Shown one piece after another: positions 33,071 through 44,016 of a stretch of 64,000 bases of DNA. The notes under the pieces are model-generated. The model searched no databases and was not told the origin of the DNA. It saw only the letters and a program-made list of their open reading frames with translations. The first letter of the stretch is position 1. Each line of letters begins with the position of its first letter. The position numbers were made by a program, and so were the translations under genes. This stretch comes from Usnea hakonensis. Its lineage: Eukaryota; Ascomycota; Lecanoromycetes; Lecanorales; Parmeliaceae. The stretch lies in assembly GCA_013423325.1 (NCBI GenBank), contig BLJB01000039.1, positions 310,001 through 374,000 of the forward strand, given 5' to 3'.

Positions 33071-35546
33071 TCACGGATCCTCGTACTTCATGATCCCCTC
33101 CTCCATGGCCTTGATTTGTAGAGCTAGCATGCGTGAGTAGTATCGACACAATGCAAGATTGCCACCAAAAAACCAGTAGCCAGGATGGCCGGTCCGCCTC
33201 CACATGGTCCGCAACTCACCCTCTTCATCGAAGCCCCATACATCTTTCACTTGATCGGCGATCTAGGCACGTCTCCGAGTCAGTATTGCTTTTTCAACAA
33301 AGAAGAAAAGAGGAGAAAAGCCTGAACTATTGGAACAGGCCACAGGAATAGGTGCGACCAGACTATGCTTCGCGCCTCGACATTCGGCATAAAAAAGCGT
33401 ACCTCATCTCCAAAGATCTTTCTGGCCGTTCCACGCATATTTTGATACCCAGTCGCAAAGACAATCTCATCCGCCTCTAATTCGGAGCCATCAGCAAATA
33501 ATAAGCCATGCGGCTTGACCTCCGCGATCTCTTGACCTTGCTTCATCTTGATCTTTCCATCGATGATAAGTTGACTCGCTCCTACGTCTATGTAGTAGCC
33601 GCCTCCACGTTGGAAGTACTTCATAAAGAAGCCTGAGTCGTCAGGTCCGCGGTCAAGCTTGAACCCCTATATGTTTGTCCAAGTCAGCGTAGTACGTTCC
33701 AAACGATGAGCCAGGATATGCGGCAGACATATGGTATTATCCACATGTGATGAAATCAATGTGAAGGAAGACAGGAACTTCCTTCCCCCAAACTTTGCAA
33801 CGAGGCCCTAAGTTGCCACCAAAAAGAAAATGTACCTACTGCCTTTTCGAGCCCGACAAGCAGGTCGGCGTCCCTTCGTTCGATCTCCTTAGTTGCATCA
33901 AGGTGCATGCGCTTCAGCATGGGGTTTGGAATGCTCATGAACATAAGGTCTGCGTCTTCGGTTTCAGGCCCACCTTCTTCGTAGAGCCCTCCGAGCAGTA
34001 CATCGAGGCCGGCTTTTGACGACATGACATATGTGGATGATCGCTGAACAAGAGTGACATCGTAGCCATGCTCGTAGAAGTCCTGAGCAATGTCATGGCC
34101 TGAGTTGCAGCAACCTACGACGATCGCTTTCTTGCCATTAGAGTCCAAATTGGCACCTTTGAATTGACTGGAGTGGCAGAGCCGATCTCCTTGGAAGTCG
34201 TCCATGCCCTTGATGCGTGGGAAAGACATCTCACCGCTGTGACCGGTAGCTTGGATGATATGGCGAGGGTGGAGAGTGCGCTTTTCAGTGGTACCGTCCG
34301 CCTTTTTGCGCTCTAGGTTTACCGTCCAATTTCGCTTGCTACTATCCCAGCTTGCTGACTCGAGGTTGGTTTGAGTCCATACATTTAATTCTAGCAATTT
34401 GGCGTAGGACTCAAACCATTCCGCAAGCTTGTCTTTCGGCGTAAAGATTGGCTAAATGTGATTTCGAAGTCAGCCGTGGTTATTTATAGTGATTACCGCG
34501 AGCTTTGGTACATAATCAGAGAGTGTAGACTTCGAAATATCTCAGGGCTCGCGTGTAGGCTCAAAAGGGAAAACATGGAGTCCGAAAATACGTACCCAGT
34601 GTGAAGGAAAGGGGATGTAAGGTAGATGGTCATACCAGACAGGATCGTGAAGGACAAGCTGGTGATACCTTTTTAGGCGTCAGTGACAATCTTGAGCAGC
34701 TCTTGCAATGAGCCTACCGATTCCGCCAGTTATCTCCAACACGAGGGTTACGGTCGACGATCAGGGTTGGAACGCCGAGTTGGTGAAAACGTGCTGCCGA
34801 AGTGAGGCCTCCTTGACCAGCCCCTTTTTATCATTTTCGGTCAGCCAGATGTACCTCAGCCAATGTGCAAGATGGTGCAAGATTTGGATACCCAGAATGA
34901 GGACCGTCGGTTCCATGTCCCCCTCATAGTTCTCAGTTGCGATCCTCCTCTCCTGCCAATTTTTCCGGCCTGGTTTACCGCCGTGATCAACTCCGTGAGG
35001 CCTATTGCCACGCACTGTTTCCTCGTGACCCTTCAACTCGTGCATTGCCGTGAAGAGTGTAAAAGCCTTCCACTTCCCACCATCCTGCTGGTCTTGCAAC
35101 AGTCTGACAATGCCGGGTCCCCTACCAACGTCGGTCTCGATCCTGAGGAAGGATGTCACACCTTGGACATTGCCATTAAAGTCCGCGGCAGACACTTGAG
35201 GCGAGTGGAGGGTGCTACTGTCGTCGATGCTGATGGACTTGATACGGCAGCCGTGGGGGGAGGTTTGGAGGAATGAGATGATCTTCCCCGGTCCGTTAAG
35301 AGTATGATAGTCCCAGGAGAGAGCAAGCTGGTCACGCCAGCAAGAGTCTGGTAAGAATAACTTCTTCAGGCTTTCGTAGTCTTTACTCGAGAGAGCCTCA
35401 TTCAAAGACGCAAGCCATGCGGATGCAATCTTGTGTACATCGTCTTTGTGCGGAGCTTTGGACTCCGGGTACACTGCCGTCCTCAACTGGGTTGAGCCTG
35501 GCTCGACGCGATTGTGAGATGGTACTTGGACTGCTGCGGTAGCCAT
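33071..35546 (-). CDS. FAD-dependent monooxygenase (FMO/YUCCA-like) with N-terminal NTF2-like region
   Basis: Predicted FAD/NADPH monooxygenase of the FMO superfamily, 633 aa. Exons 35546-34892, 34823-34718, 34668-34596, 34451-33840, 33666-33403 and 33262-33071, all in phase. Residues about 40-180 look like a SnoaL/NTF2-type domain (LASLNEALSSKDYESLKKLF, DSCWRDQLALSWDYHTLNG). The FAD Rossmann motif LILGAGQGGLTSAA begins near 214, followed by VDRNPRVGDNWRNRYHQL and LHDPVWYDHLPY. The NADPH-side motif is AIVVGCCNSGHDIAQD, then the FMO-like FATGYQNMRG. This layout is common in uncharacterised ascomycete 'flavin-containing monooxygenases'. No biosynthetic neighbours, so the substrate is unknown; an auxin-type role is only a family analogy. 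Introns of 140-173 bp are long for this window. Confidence 0.9.
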
Positions 35547-35899
35547 AGTAATTATCAATTGGATGATGCTGCAATAATATATTTATGATGTGTTAGAAGG
35601 AAGATGGTGGAAAGTAGAGACAATGAATTAGGATTAATGAGTTAGATGGCAGACATGAAGCAGTGCGGACGAATGGAAAGGTGTGTAAAAGAGTAAAAGA
35701 AAGAGAAGGTGGGCGCCCATGTTGGGGAGAACAAGCACAATTATTGGCTTTTTCCCCGCATAGCTAGATAGAGGTGGTCGTAAATGACTGGGTAGTGGTG
35801 GGCATCCTACGATCCCACTGGTAGAGACCGTGTTGGCAATGATGCAATGGATGCAATCTCCATGCACAAGGACCCCCCGCACTACCCGGTATACTATAC

Positions 35900-35939
35900 G
35901 GTAAGGTAAGGTAAGGTAAGGTAAGGCAAGGTAAGGTAG
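35900..35939 (+). repeat. (GGTAA)n array
   Basis: Eight 5-base units, GGTAA with one GGCAA and a final GGTAG, between the FMO and POL1 genes. Related TACCTTAC words occur singly or doubly in other spacers of the window. Confidence 0.85.
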
Positions 35940-36182
35940 ATAAGGTACCTTACAACAATGACTCGTTAGAGTTGAGGACATAATGTACCAATAGAACATC
36001 ATCATCAACTCATTATGATGCGATAAAGTACTTGGGTACTTGAGATTACATTGGGTATGGAGTATGGAGTCCACTGCTAAATAAGGTACGGAGTATGTAA
36101 TGTTTATTTGTGGGATCCGTTCGCCGACTCCACAAGCCCTAATCTTATCTTAGCGTTGGTCTAGCCTGATAAAGTAATTTCT

Positions 36183-36213
36183 GCGCGTCTGCGCGTGCGC
36201 GCGTTTTCGCGAC
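36183..36213 (+). promoter_or_regulatory. GCG-rich MBF/E2F-like element
   Basis: Runs of GCGCGT and CGCGCG followed by TTTTCGCGAC about 95 bp upstream of the POL1 ATG. G1/S regulators (MBF in yeasts, E2F in animals) bind CGCG-core sites before replication genes, so the location fits; binding itself is inference. Confidence 0.45.
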
Positions 36214-36307
36214 ATCCATCTCAAACAATAATTGTACAGCACAACTTTGCTCAATAATGTCGTTCATGAATACGCTTGTGACTCTTGTCGTTTGAGCTGC
36301 ATTTATT

Positions 36308-39300
36308 ATGTCGCGCCACGCACGCCTCGCAGAACTGCGAGCGCTACGAGCATCTGGCAAGACCCGTCTCTCCACTTACAAAGTAGAAGAGGAAGAGAAC
36401 GTCTACGAAGAAGTAGATGAGGAAGGCTACAAGAAGGTGGTCAGAGCTCGCCTGGATCGAGACGATTTCGTCATAGATGACAATGGCGAGGGGTACGCGG
36501 ATGATGGACGAGAAGAGTGGATGGGCGAGCGGAGAGACGACAGTGTCAGTGGAAGCGAGGAAGAATTGCCCTTGAAAGGTAAAGCTGGTCAGTCATCTTG
36601 CAAACCGTCCATCCTTGAGCTGGCTAAGATATTGGACACAGCGAAGAGAAAGCGTGAAGAAGACAGGGGAAAAACGGAGAGAACCAACAACAGCATCAAC
36701 AAATACTTTAGTAATGGACCTGTTTCTGCGGCTCCAAAGCCAAAGGTCAGCTTCTTGATTTGATTCCTGTATATGCGATATTAATGTTGCTCGCAGCCTG
36801 TTGCTACTATCGAGGATGCTTCTTTCATGGCAGATCTCCTGGTGGAAGTGGACACCAACATACCGAGCCGTCTCCCATCGAGGACGATTAAGACCGAATC
36901 TCGACACAAGACTCGGGTGCTTTCTCCTCCATTGTCTCGAGAGAAGAAAATCACCCTTCCCAAGCAGAAAGTAACGAACGACACTGCATACTTGCTCAAC
37001 ACCCCACCATTGGAGAAAGGTTACAATGGCGACGATGACTTCATGGATGGCATGGATGACCACGCTTTCCCAGCTAGCGATCCAGTACCATCTTCGCCAA
37101 CTGCGAACGCGGTCGATCGTAGACTTCAGCAGTCAGCCAAGGTCGAGGAGGAAGACGAAGACATGATGGAGGTAGCTCAGGCAATTGGAGATAGTAATGT
37201 CAAGGCTGCTAGTGTCAACCTGTCTGGCTCACATCCTGTTCCGAAGGTCGTGAAAGCTCCAGCATACCCATCACCAGCAAGCTCCTCTCCTACCCGACCA
37301 CCAAATGATACTGTTGACGCATCTACGTGGAACGATGTCACTTCGAAACTCAATGTTTTGAGCAGCCAAGAGCCCTCAACATCTAGTTTTGGGAAACTCA
37401 AGATTGAAGACGCAAAGGAAGATGATGGCAGCCTACGATTCTTCTGGACGGACTACACTGAGGTTCATGGAAGTCTCTGTCTCTTTGGCAAGGTTAAAGA
37501 CAAGAAATCAGGGGCCTATGTCAGTGCATTTATAAAAGTCGATAATGTTTTGAGGAAACTTTACTTCTTGCCCCGAACTTACCGCCAAAAACATGGTCGA
37601 GACACCTCGACTGAGGTTGAGATGGGTGATGTCTATCAAGAAGTAGACGAGGTCATGACGAAACTTCGTGTGGCTATGCACAAGATCAAACCATGTTCGA
37701 GGAAGTACGCCTTTGAACTTCCGGATATTCCAAGCGAAGCCGACTACCTGAAGCTGATGTACCCTTACGATAAGCCTGCTTTGCCCTTAGGCATGAAGGG
37801 AGATACCTTCTCACACGTTTTTGGAACTACGACTGCGCTCTTTGAGCAATTCGTCTTATGGAAGAATATCATGGGTCCATGCTGGCTCAAGATCGACAGC
37901 GATGAGTTTTCAACCGTCAATAATGCCTCTTGGTGCAAGTTCGAGGCTCAAGTTGTATCCCCTAAGACTATCACTGTGCTGAAAGAATCCGACAACATGG
38001 ACGCCCCGCCGTTGACATTCATGAGCATTGCCCTCAGAACAACTTTGAATGTGAAAGAGAACAAGCAAGAGATCCTTGTTGCAAGTGCGCGTGTTTACGA
38101 GAATATATCTCTTAGCGATACGACTCGTCCGGAGGATCTGCCATGCAAGACATATACGATCATGCGCCCCGCTGATACTTCTTATCCAACTGGCTTTGAT
38201 GCACTAAGCAAGAAGCAGCGTAGCACTATAATGCTTGGAAAGAACGAGAATATGCTCCTTTCAATGTTCCTTGCAGTCCTAGAGAGGGCGGACCCAGATG
38301 TTCTCATGGGCCACCAGCTGCAAGACGTTGATTACCCCATTTTACTAAGTCGCTTCCGGGAGAGGAAGACTCCGGGTTGGCACAAAGTAGGGCGAATGAG
38401 GCGAAGTGACTGGCCAAAGAATATGGGAAAGGGTGGGGGAAGCTTCTTTGCAGAGAGGCAATTAGTCTCAGGACGCCTTCTGTGCGACGTTGCAAACGAC
38501 ATGGGCAAGTCGTTGATGACCAAATGCCAGTCATGGAGCTTGACAGAGATGTGCGAACTTTATCTGGGTGAAGGGAATCTACGACGTGACATCGACAATG
38601 ATGTTGCTCTGAAGACCTGGGCGACAACCAGGGAAGGTCTCTTAGATTACGTCAATCATTGCGAGGCTGATACATACTTCATCGCCGCCCTCGCCTTGCG
38701 AGTGCAAATGCTGCCACTGACGAAAGTCCTTACGAATCTGGCTGGAAATTCTTGGGCAAGGACCTTAAGTGGTACCCGAGCCGAGCGCAACGAGTACATT
38801 CTACTTCACGAATTCAACAAAAACAAGTACATCTGTCCTGACAAAAATTTTGGGAAGGGCAAAGCACACATTGAAGAAGAAACCCCTGAAGGTGAGGAGA
38901 TTGCTGATGTCAAGAAGAAAGACAAATTTAAAGGTGGACTTGTCTTCGAGCCGGAAAAGGGGCTTTACGACAAATTCATCCTGGTTATGGATTTCAACAG
39001 CCTGTACCCCAGCATTATTCAAGAGTACAACATATGCTTTACCACTGTCGACCGATCAGATCAGGTATCTAATGTATTTTCCCTCAGTGGTATCTGGATC
39101 AAGCTAACACTAAATAGTCGAAGGACGATGAGAAAGTTCCTGATGTTCCTATGGACCAAAACCAAGGTATACTGCCCAAACTCATCGCTACCCTCGTCAG
39201 CCGTCGAAGGCAGGTCAAGGCTCTCATGAAGGACAAAAAAGCTACCGTTGACCAACTTGCCACATGGGACATTAAACAACTTGCCTTGAAACTGACTGCC

Positions 39301-40915
39301 AATTCCATGTACGGTTGTCTTGGATATACACAGTCAAGGTTCTACGCCCGGCCCTTGGCTATGCTCACGACTTTCAAAGGCCGAGAGATCTTGCGAAGTA
39401 CCAAAGACCTTGCAGAAAGCACACAGTTGCAAGTCATCTACGGAGACACTGATTCCGTGATGATCAACACCAACGTTGATAATATCGAGGACGCAATGAA
39501 AGTTGGCATTGACTTCAAGCGTTCCGTCAATGAGAAGTACAAGCTCTTGGAGATCGATATTGACAATATCTTCCGACGACTGTTGCTGCATGCTAAGAAG
39601 AAGTACGCTGCGATAAATATGATGGAGGTCGAAGGCAAATATGTGGACAAACTTGAAGTCAAAGGTCTCGACATGAAGCGAAGAGAATATTGTGCGTTGT
39701 CCAAGGAAGCGTCATCACGCTTGTTGAATTTGATCTTATCGGGTGAAGAGCCAGAGTTGGTGGTCGGAAAAGTCCATGAGTACCTTCGCGAGCTGTCCGA
39801 AAGGATGAGAGAGGAGAAGGTCCCGGCCCAGAAGTATATCATCTTCACAGTAAGCCCTCTTCACGCCCCTGTTCTTAATCCGTCTCCTTTCAGCCGTCTT
39901 AACGCCATCTCAGAAACTTGGCAAAAATCCCAAAGACTACCCCAATCCCGACAGTATGCCTCAAGTCCAAGTCGCTCTCCGCGCTCTCGCCCAAGGCAAA
40001 AGCGTCCGTGTGAATGATGTGATTTCCTACATCATGACCGCGCCGGCTTCAGGGACCACTGCGGTCCACGAGTCCACCGCCAAACGTGCCTACGCCCCTG
40101 CAGACGTAACATCAGCCTCGTCAACCCTAAAACCAGACATCGAATGGTACCTCTACAAGCAAATCTTCCCTCCCATCGAACGTCTCTGTGCCCCCATACC
40201 CGGTACAGATGCCGTCCACCTCGCCGAATGTCTCGGGCTCGACACGAGAAAATACAGCATTGCCTCTGTGGCATCTTTTAACCAAGCGCAAGAGATCAGC
40301 CGGCTTGAAAGCCAAGTACCAGATTCCATCCGGTTCAAAGACTGCGCTCGACTATCGCTCACATGCCGTTTCTGCAAACACGCGTTCCTCTTCGAAGGGA
40401 TAGCCGCTTCCATCGCCACCGTAACCCCCGATGGTATCGTCTGCCCGGCAGCAAACTGCAAGCGATTATTCTCCACCTTGAACGTCGTCGCCCAACTCGA
40501 ACATGCCATCCGCGTCCAAACGTCAAAATACTACGACGCGTACCTCGTCTGCGACGACAGCAGCTGCGGCAATCGGACGCGGCAGATGAGCGTCTATGGC
40601 CACCGCTGCCTCGGACCCAAAGGCCGCGCCGAAGGCTGTTTGGGGAGGATGCGGTATGAGTATTCGGAGAAGCGCATTTATAATCAGTTGTTGTATTTTC
40701 GGGGACTGTGGGATGTGGAGAAGGTGGGTGATGGGGTGGTAGGGAAGAGTGAAGGGCTAGGGGAAGGGGAGGAGAGGGAGAAGATGAGGGCTGTAAAGGA
40801 GTGGAATAGGGAGCGGTTTGGGACGTGTAGGGGGGTGGTGGAGGGGTATTTGAAGAGGTGTGGGAGGGTTTGGGTGCAGATGGATGGGTTGTTCGCTTTT
40901 GCGTTGCAGAAGTAG
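36308..40915 (+). CDS. POL1: DNA polymerase alpha catalytic subunit
   Basis: Family B replicative polymerase that extends primase RNA primers, 1479 aa, nuclear. Exons 36308-36745, 36797-39064, 39118-39849 and 39914-40915, all in phase. The N-terminus MSRHARLAELRALRASGKTR matches the conserved DNA_pol_alpha_N motif, followed by an acidic linker. Polymerase motifs: DFNSLYPSIIQEYN at 878-891 (motif A), KLTANSMYGCLGY at 960-972 (motif B), and YGDTDS at 1010-1015 (motif C with both catalytic Asp). The C-terminal part carries the cysteine pairs for zinc and B-subunit binding (LTCRFCKHAF, CPAANCKRLF, VCDDSSCGNR, HRCLGPKGRAEGC). The last intron is resolved by IIFT|KLGKNPKDYPN. Length is normal for ascomycetes. 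Confidence 0.97.
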
Positions 40916-41199
40916 GATATGAGAAGGGGGGAAGTTGCGTTGATGGGGAGAGTGTTTTGTGCATCTTGTATAGGATTTAGGGTTGGATAACGTGCATTCA
41001 AAGAATTGACAGACAATGAAGTATCAGCCTTGACCGGCTCATTAGAGGAATTTTAAATGCAAGAAGCTCGGACTCATTTGATCGACCAATTGCTGCGCAG
41101 GAAGCTACGTAGACTACAGCTTTTGAATGCTCTACAAGTCCCTCGAGTAGCGACAGCCAACAATGATCTTAATCACGCCCCACCTCGTTTCGTAGCCAC

Positions 41200-42777
41200 C
41201 TAGTTCATCTGCTTGATCAGCGCGTTGATCTTTTCCTCCCGATTCCCCAAATCACCACCCTCTACGAAATGCTTAAACTTCCTCGTCCTGAACCCACCCG
41301 TCGGATTCGACAATTTGAATGGCCACAGAAAGTTGCTCGCCTGCTTGAAGTTTGGGCCCACAGTAACGATCTCATGCACCAAATCTTCCATGCAGATGAT
41401 ACCGAATTTGCCGAGATTCTCTTCGATGATCTGGTTGTCGGTGAGAGGGATTCGCTGCTTGTTGATCTTTCCGTATCCACGCTTGTAAATGAGGTCGCGA
41501 ACGGTTTTCACACTGGGGTAGCCGTAGGCGATGTAGGGCTCGACTATTTTGAGCATTTCCGAAGTGGCTTTGGTAAGTTTGACGAAGACGCCATTGTTGA
41601 TCTGGAGGAGACGGAGGAGTTGCATGATCTTGCGGGGTTTGGGAGCCATCTTATTGATACTGATGACTCATGTTAGAGAGCGGGATCGATAATGTACACG
41701 TGGGAATGCTTACCCCTTTATGCGAACGACAAAGACAAGCTTAGGCTCTGCAGGTACGTAGAAGTTGCCTTCTTGCTTCGCTAATCGAGATAGGCGGATC
41801 TTTTCGCGCTCTGCATCACGGTACTCCTTGACGTAGGATTCGGCGCGCTTGAAGATGACTCCACGTTTCTCCTTTTGGGCCTGTGAAGGGATCTTGTTAG
41901 TACTATCACAACAAGAGAATATAAGAGCCCAAGCGATTTTCATGGACGATTCAGACCCGAAAGATGGTTAATGTAAAGCGACAGCATTGACTCGAAGGCC
42001 TAGTCGCGGTATTGGTATGTATCATCACCATCGCCGACATTCACAGCTTCTTCAAGCGGCAGAAAACCAATAGGAGGGGATCAAGACCGACCTTTTTCTT
42101 CTTCTCGAACTCAGCTGACCGCTCCTCACGCGCCTTCTCTTGACTCTTGCGCTTTTTTAATAGGGTCTCTGGGACTAGGATTTCGTCTTCAGTCGGTACG
42201 GATCTATAGACGCCCAGATGACGACAAGGTCAGCATAGTCTGTCCGCAAGTTCAGCTAAATAAATACGTCGAGTAAAGAAATGCAGCTGCAGTGCGGCAT
42301 TCTCGGGCTGGGCCATGACTCGACGAAATGAATTTTATCGGTGAGATGGAAATTTCGGCTACTAAGCTATGTCTGTTGAAGACGAGCCTTTCGCGGTACT
42401 CAGACGCATGTCTCAGACGACAAGACCCCAAGCAGAGCCCAGGAATACTGCACGCATGTGTCCGAGACTTCATAGACGAGCAGCGAACAGGGAGTAAGCT
42501 GCGGGTCGAAGTGGGAAGCGGCACTGAATTTCAAGGAGAAGATTGTCTTCAGCCTCAATACCCCATTGTCTTCCGTAAGTCATTCAATCTGCTAGACTGA
42601 GACCGTCAATGGTAGACTGCAGGACTGATCGAGCTGGTGCTGACACAGGTAATTGCGAAAGCGAACCCAGCCAGGAGCGGACAGCTATGACACGATCACG
42701 GGCGAGGAATTGGAGCATAGAAACACCGAAAGGATTGCATACGTCTTGACCTGGGCTTGATGCTTCTTGGGCGCCAT
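41200..42777 (-). CDS. RPL7: 60S ribosomal protein L7 (uL30)
   Basis: Large-subunit ribosomal protein, 257 aa. Exons 42777-42743 (MAPKKHQAQVK), 42203-42092 (VPTEDEILVPETLLKKRK), 41880-41714 and 41659-41200, all in phase. Family landmarks: KEKRGVIFKRAESYVKEYR, KLVFVVRIKGINKM, PRKIMQLLRLLQI, YGYPSVKTVRDLIYKRGYGK, and the C-terminal NREEKINALIKQMN. Introns are 539, 211 and 54 bp; the two long 5' introns are typical for ribosomal protein genes, and the 211-bp intron contains a box C/D snoRNA candidate. It is transcribed divergently from SNF8 over a 231-bp spacer. Confidence 0.97.
41945..42035 (-). ncRNA. Box C/D snoRNA candidate (snR39b/snR39-like), in RPL7 intron 2
   Basis: Inside the 211-bp second RPL7 intron, minus strand: a 6-bp terminal stem (42030-42035 with 41945-41950), C box GTGATGA (42022-42028) and D box CTGA (41951-41954), about 78 nt apart. 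Directly upstream of the D box are 14 bases complementary to the invariant large-subunit rRNA segment ACCCGAAAGATGGT (readable on the plus strand at 41955-41968). By the D+5 rule the target is the G of CCCGAAAG, which I believe is yeast 25S Gm805, the snR39b site. Yeast snR39 and snR59, which guide the neighbouring Am807, sit in RPL7 introns, so the host gene also fits. C'/D' boxes are not clear. Confidence 0.8.
42204..42742 (-). other. Long first intron of RPL7
   Basis: 539 bp, GTATGC..TATAG, ten times the usual intron length here. No second C/D pair with a guide was evident on the sense strand, but H/ACA RNAs cannot be excluded by eye. It may act as an expression-enhancing leader intron. 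Confidence 0.8.
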
Positions 42778-43008
42778 CTTGATGATCGTTTGGCGGTCGA
42801 GATGCGAATATGTTGTCGAGGTGTCTGTGTATGAATCCGAAGAACGGATTTGCGACTGCAAATTGTGTGCCAAGATAATTTCGCTTGAAGACAACGCTAA
42901 GCTACTCCAAGCTCTAGTCTCAGAATGAAATCAGCCCTATCAAACCCTAAGTGATCCATGACCATGAAATGCGTCCATTCGTAGTCCTGCAGGAGCATCG
43001 CTATTGCC
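42778..43008. promoter_or_regulatory. Divergent promoter region (RPL7 / SNF8)
   Basis: Only 231 bp separate the two start codons, so the promoters must overlap or be shared. It contains a TTGTCGAGGTGTC-type patch; no TATA box evident. Confidence 0.5.
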
Positions 43009-43865
43009 ATGTCCACCCGTCGAGGAGTAGGTCTATCTGCTTTCCAAAACCGCTCCTCCCTCTCTACCTCTTACGCGACCCACGGCGCATCCCTTCGCAG
43101 TACGCACCTCTCGTCCCTACAAACCCAACTCTCAGTCTTCCAGTCGCTCCTCCACAATTTTGCTCTTCAGCATGCCGACACCATTAAATCAAATCCAAGC
43201 TTCCGTGCCGAGTTTGCTCGCATGTGCAATGCTATTGGTGTTGATCCGCTTGCTGGAAGCAATGTGAAGGGTAAGGGCGCCGGAAAGGGAGGGGTTGGCA
43301 GTTTGTGGGCAAAGGTGCTAGGAGGGGACGTAAACGATTTCTACTTTGAGTTGGCGGTAAGAGTGGTCGAAGTCTGTAGGGGTAGCAGAGGGGAGAATGG
43401 GGGTCTACTGGGAGTGGAGGATTGCAAAGAGCAGGTTAAAAAAGGAAGGGGAATAGGTGGGGGCATAGATGTTAGTGAGTATGTAGAAACTTCCGCAGTA
43501 CTTGCACATGTTCGATGGGGATATCGTAGAGCTTACAAGGGCTCCCTTACAGTGACGATATTTTGCGCGCTGTGAAATCTCTCACCCCATTGGGATCTGG
43601 CTTCTCAATTGTGACCGTGGGAAGGAAGCAAATGATACGATCTATACCAAAGGAACTGAACACGGATCAATCCAGGGTTCTGGAAGCCATCCAAGTATTG
43701 GGATATGTCACCGCCTCTATGTTGGAGGACAACCTGAGCTGGGAGCATGCGAGAGCGGAAACCGTTATTGAAGATTTGTTGGCAGATTCATTGGTTTGGG
43801 TTGACCTCCAAGCTCCGGAGAAAGAATATTGGTCACCAACGTTTATGAACGACTTCGAGGATTGA
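43009..43865 (+). CDS. SNF8: ESCRT-II subunit Vps22/Snf8
   Basis: Subunit of the ESCRT-II complex that sorts ubiquitinated cargo into multivesicular bodies; 260 aa, normal for EAP30/SNF8. Exon 43009-43478 starts MSTRRGVGLSAF (yeast and animal proteins begin with a similar RRGVG motif); a 74-bp GTATGT..ACAG intron follows; exon 43553-43865 ends at 43865. The junction restores IDVSDDDILRAVKSL. Landmarks: SNPSFRAEFARMCNAIGVDPL, FYFELAVRVVEVC, GSGFSIVTVGRKQMIRSIP, ELNTDQSRVLEA, and WEHARAETVIEDLL of the second winged helix. A Gly/Lys-rich insertion near residue 85-95 (KGKGAGKGG) is unusual. Confidence 0.95.
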
Positions 43866-44016
43866 CGACATGGACACTGGAGTGTTGCACTTCAATCTTT
43901 TTGTTTGCTTCCGTGATAGCCGCTGCTTAACACACAGCACAGCGCCAGTACTCTTTAGAATACATTTACGAAAACATCTTGTGATCGCATGAAGAGATGA
44001 CAGAAGGCAACTCCAT

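Larger units (their letters stand above)
35547..36307. promoter_or_regulatory. Divergent promoter region (FMO / POL1)
   Basis: 761 bp between divergent start codons. It holds a (GGTAA)n array (35900-35939), a TACGGAGTA word (36087-36095) and, 90-130 bp before the POL1 ATG, a GCG-rich patch ending TTTTCGCGAC (36183-36213) that resembles an MBF/E2F site. Confidence 0.55.

Noticed and set aside
33071..35546. FMO as part of a secondary-metabolite cluster
   Set aside because: Neighbours are eIF4G and POL1; no synthase, transporter or regulator is adjacent.
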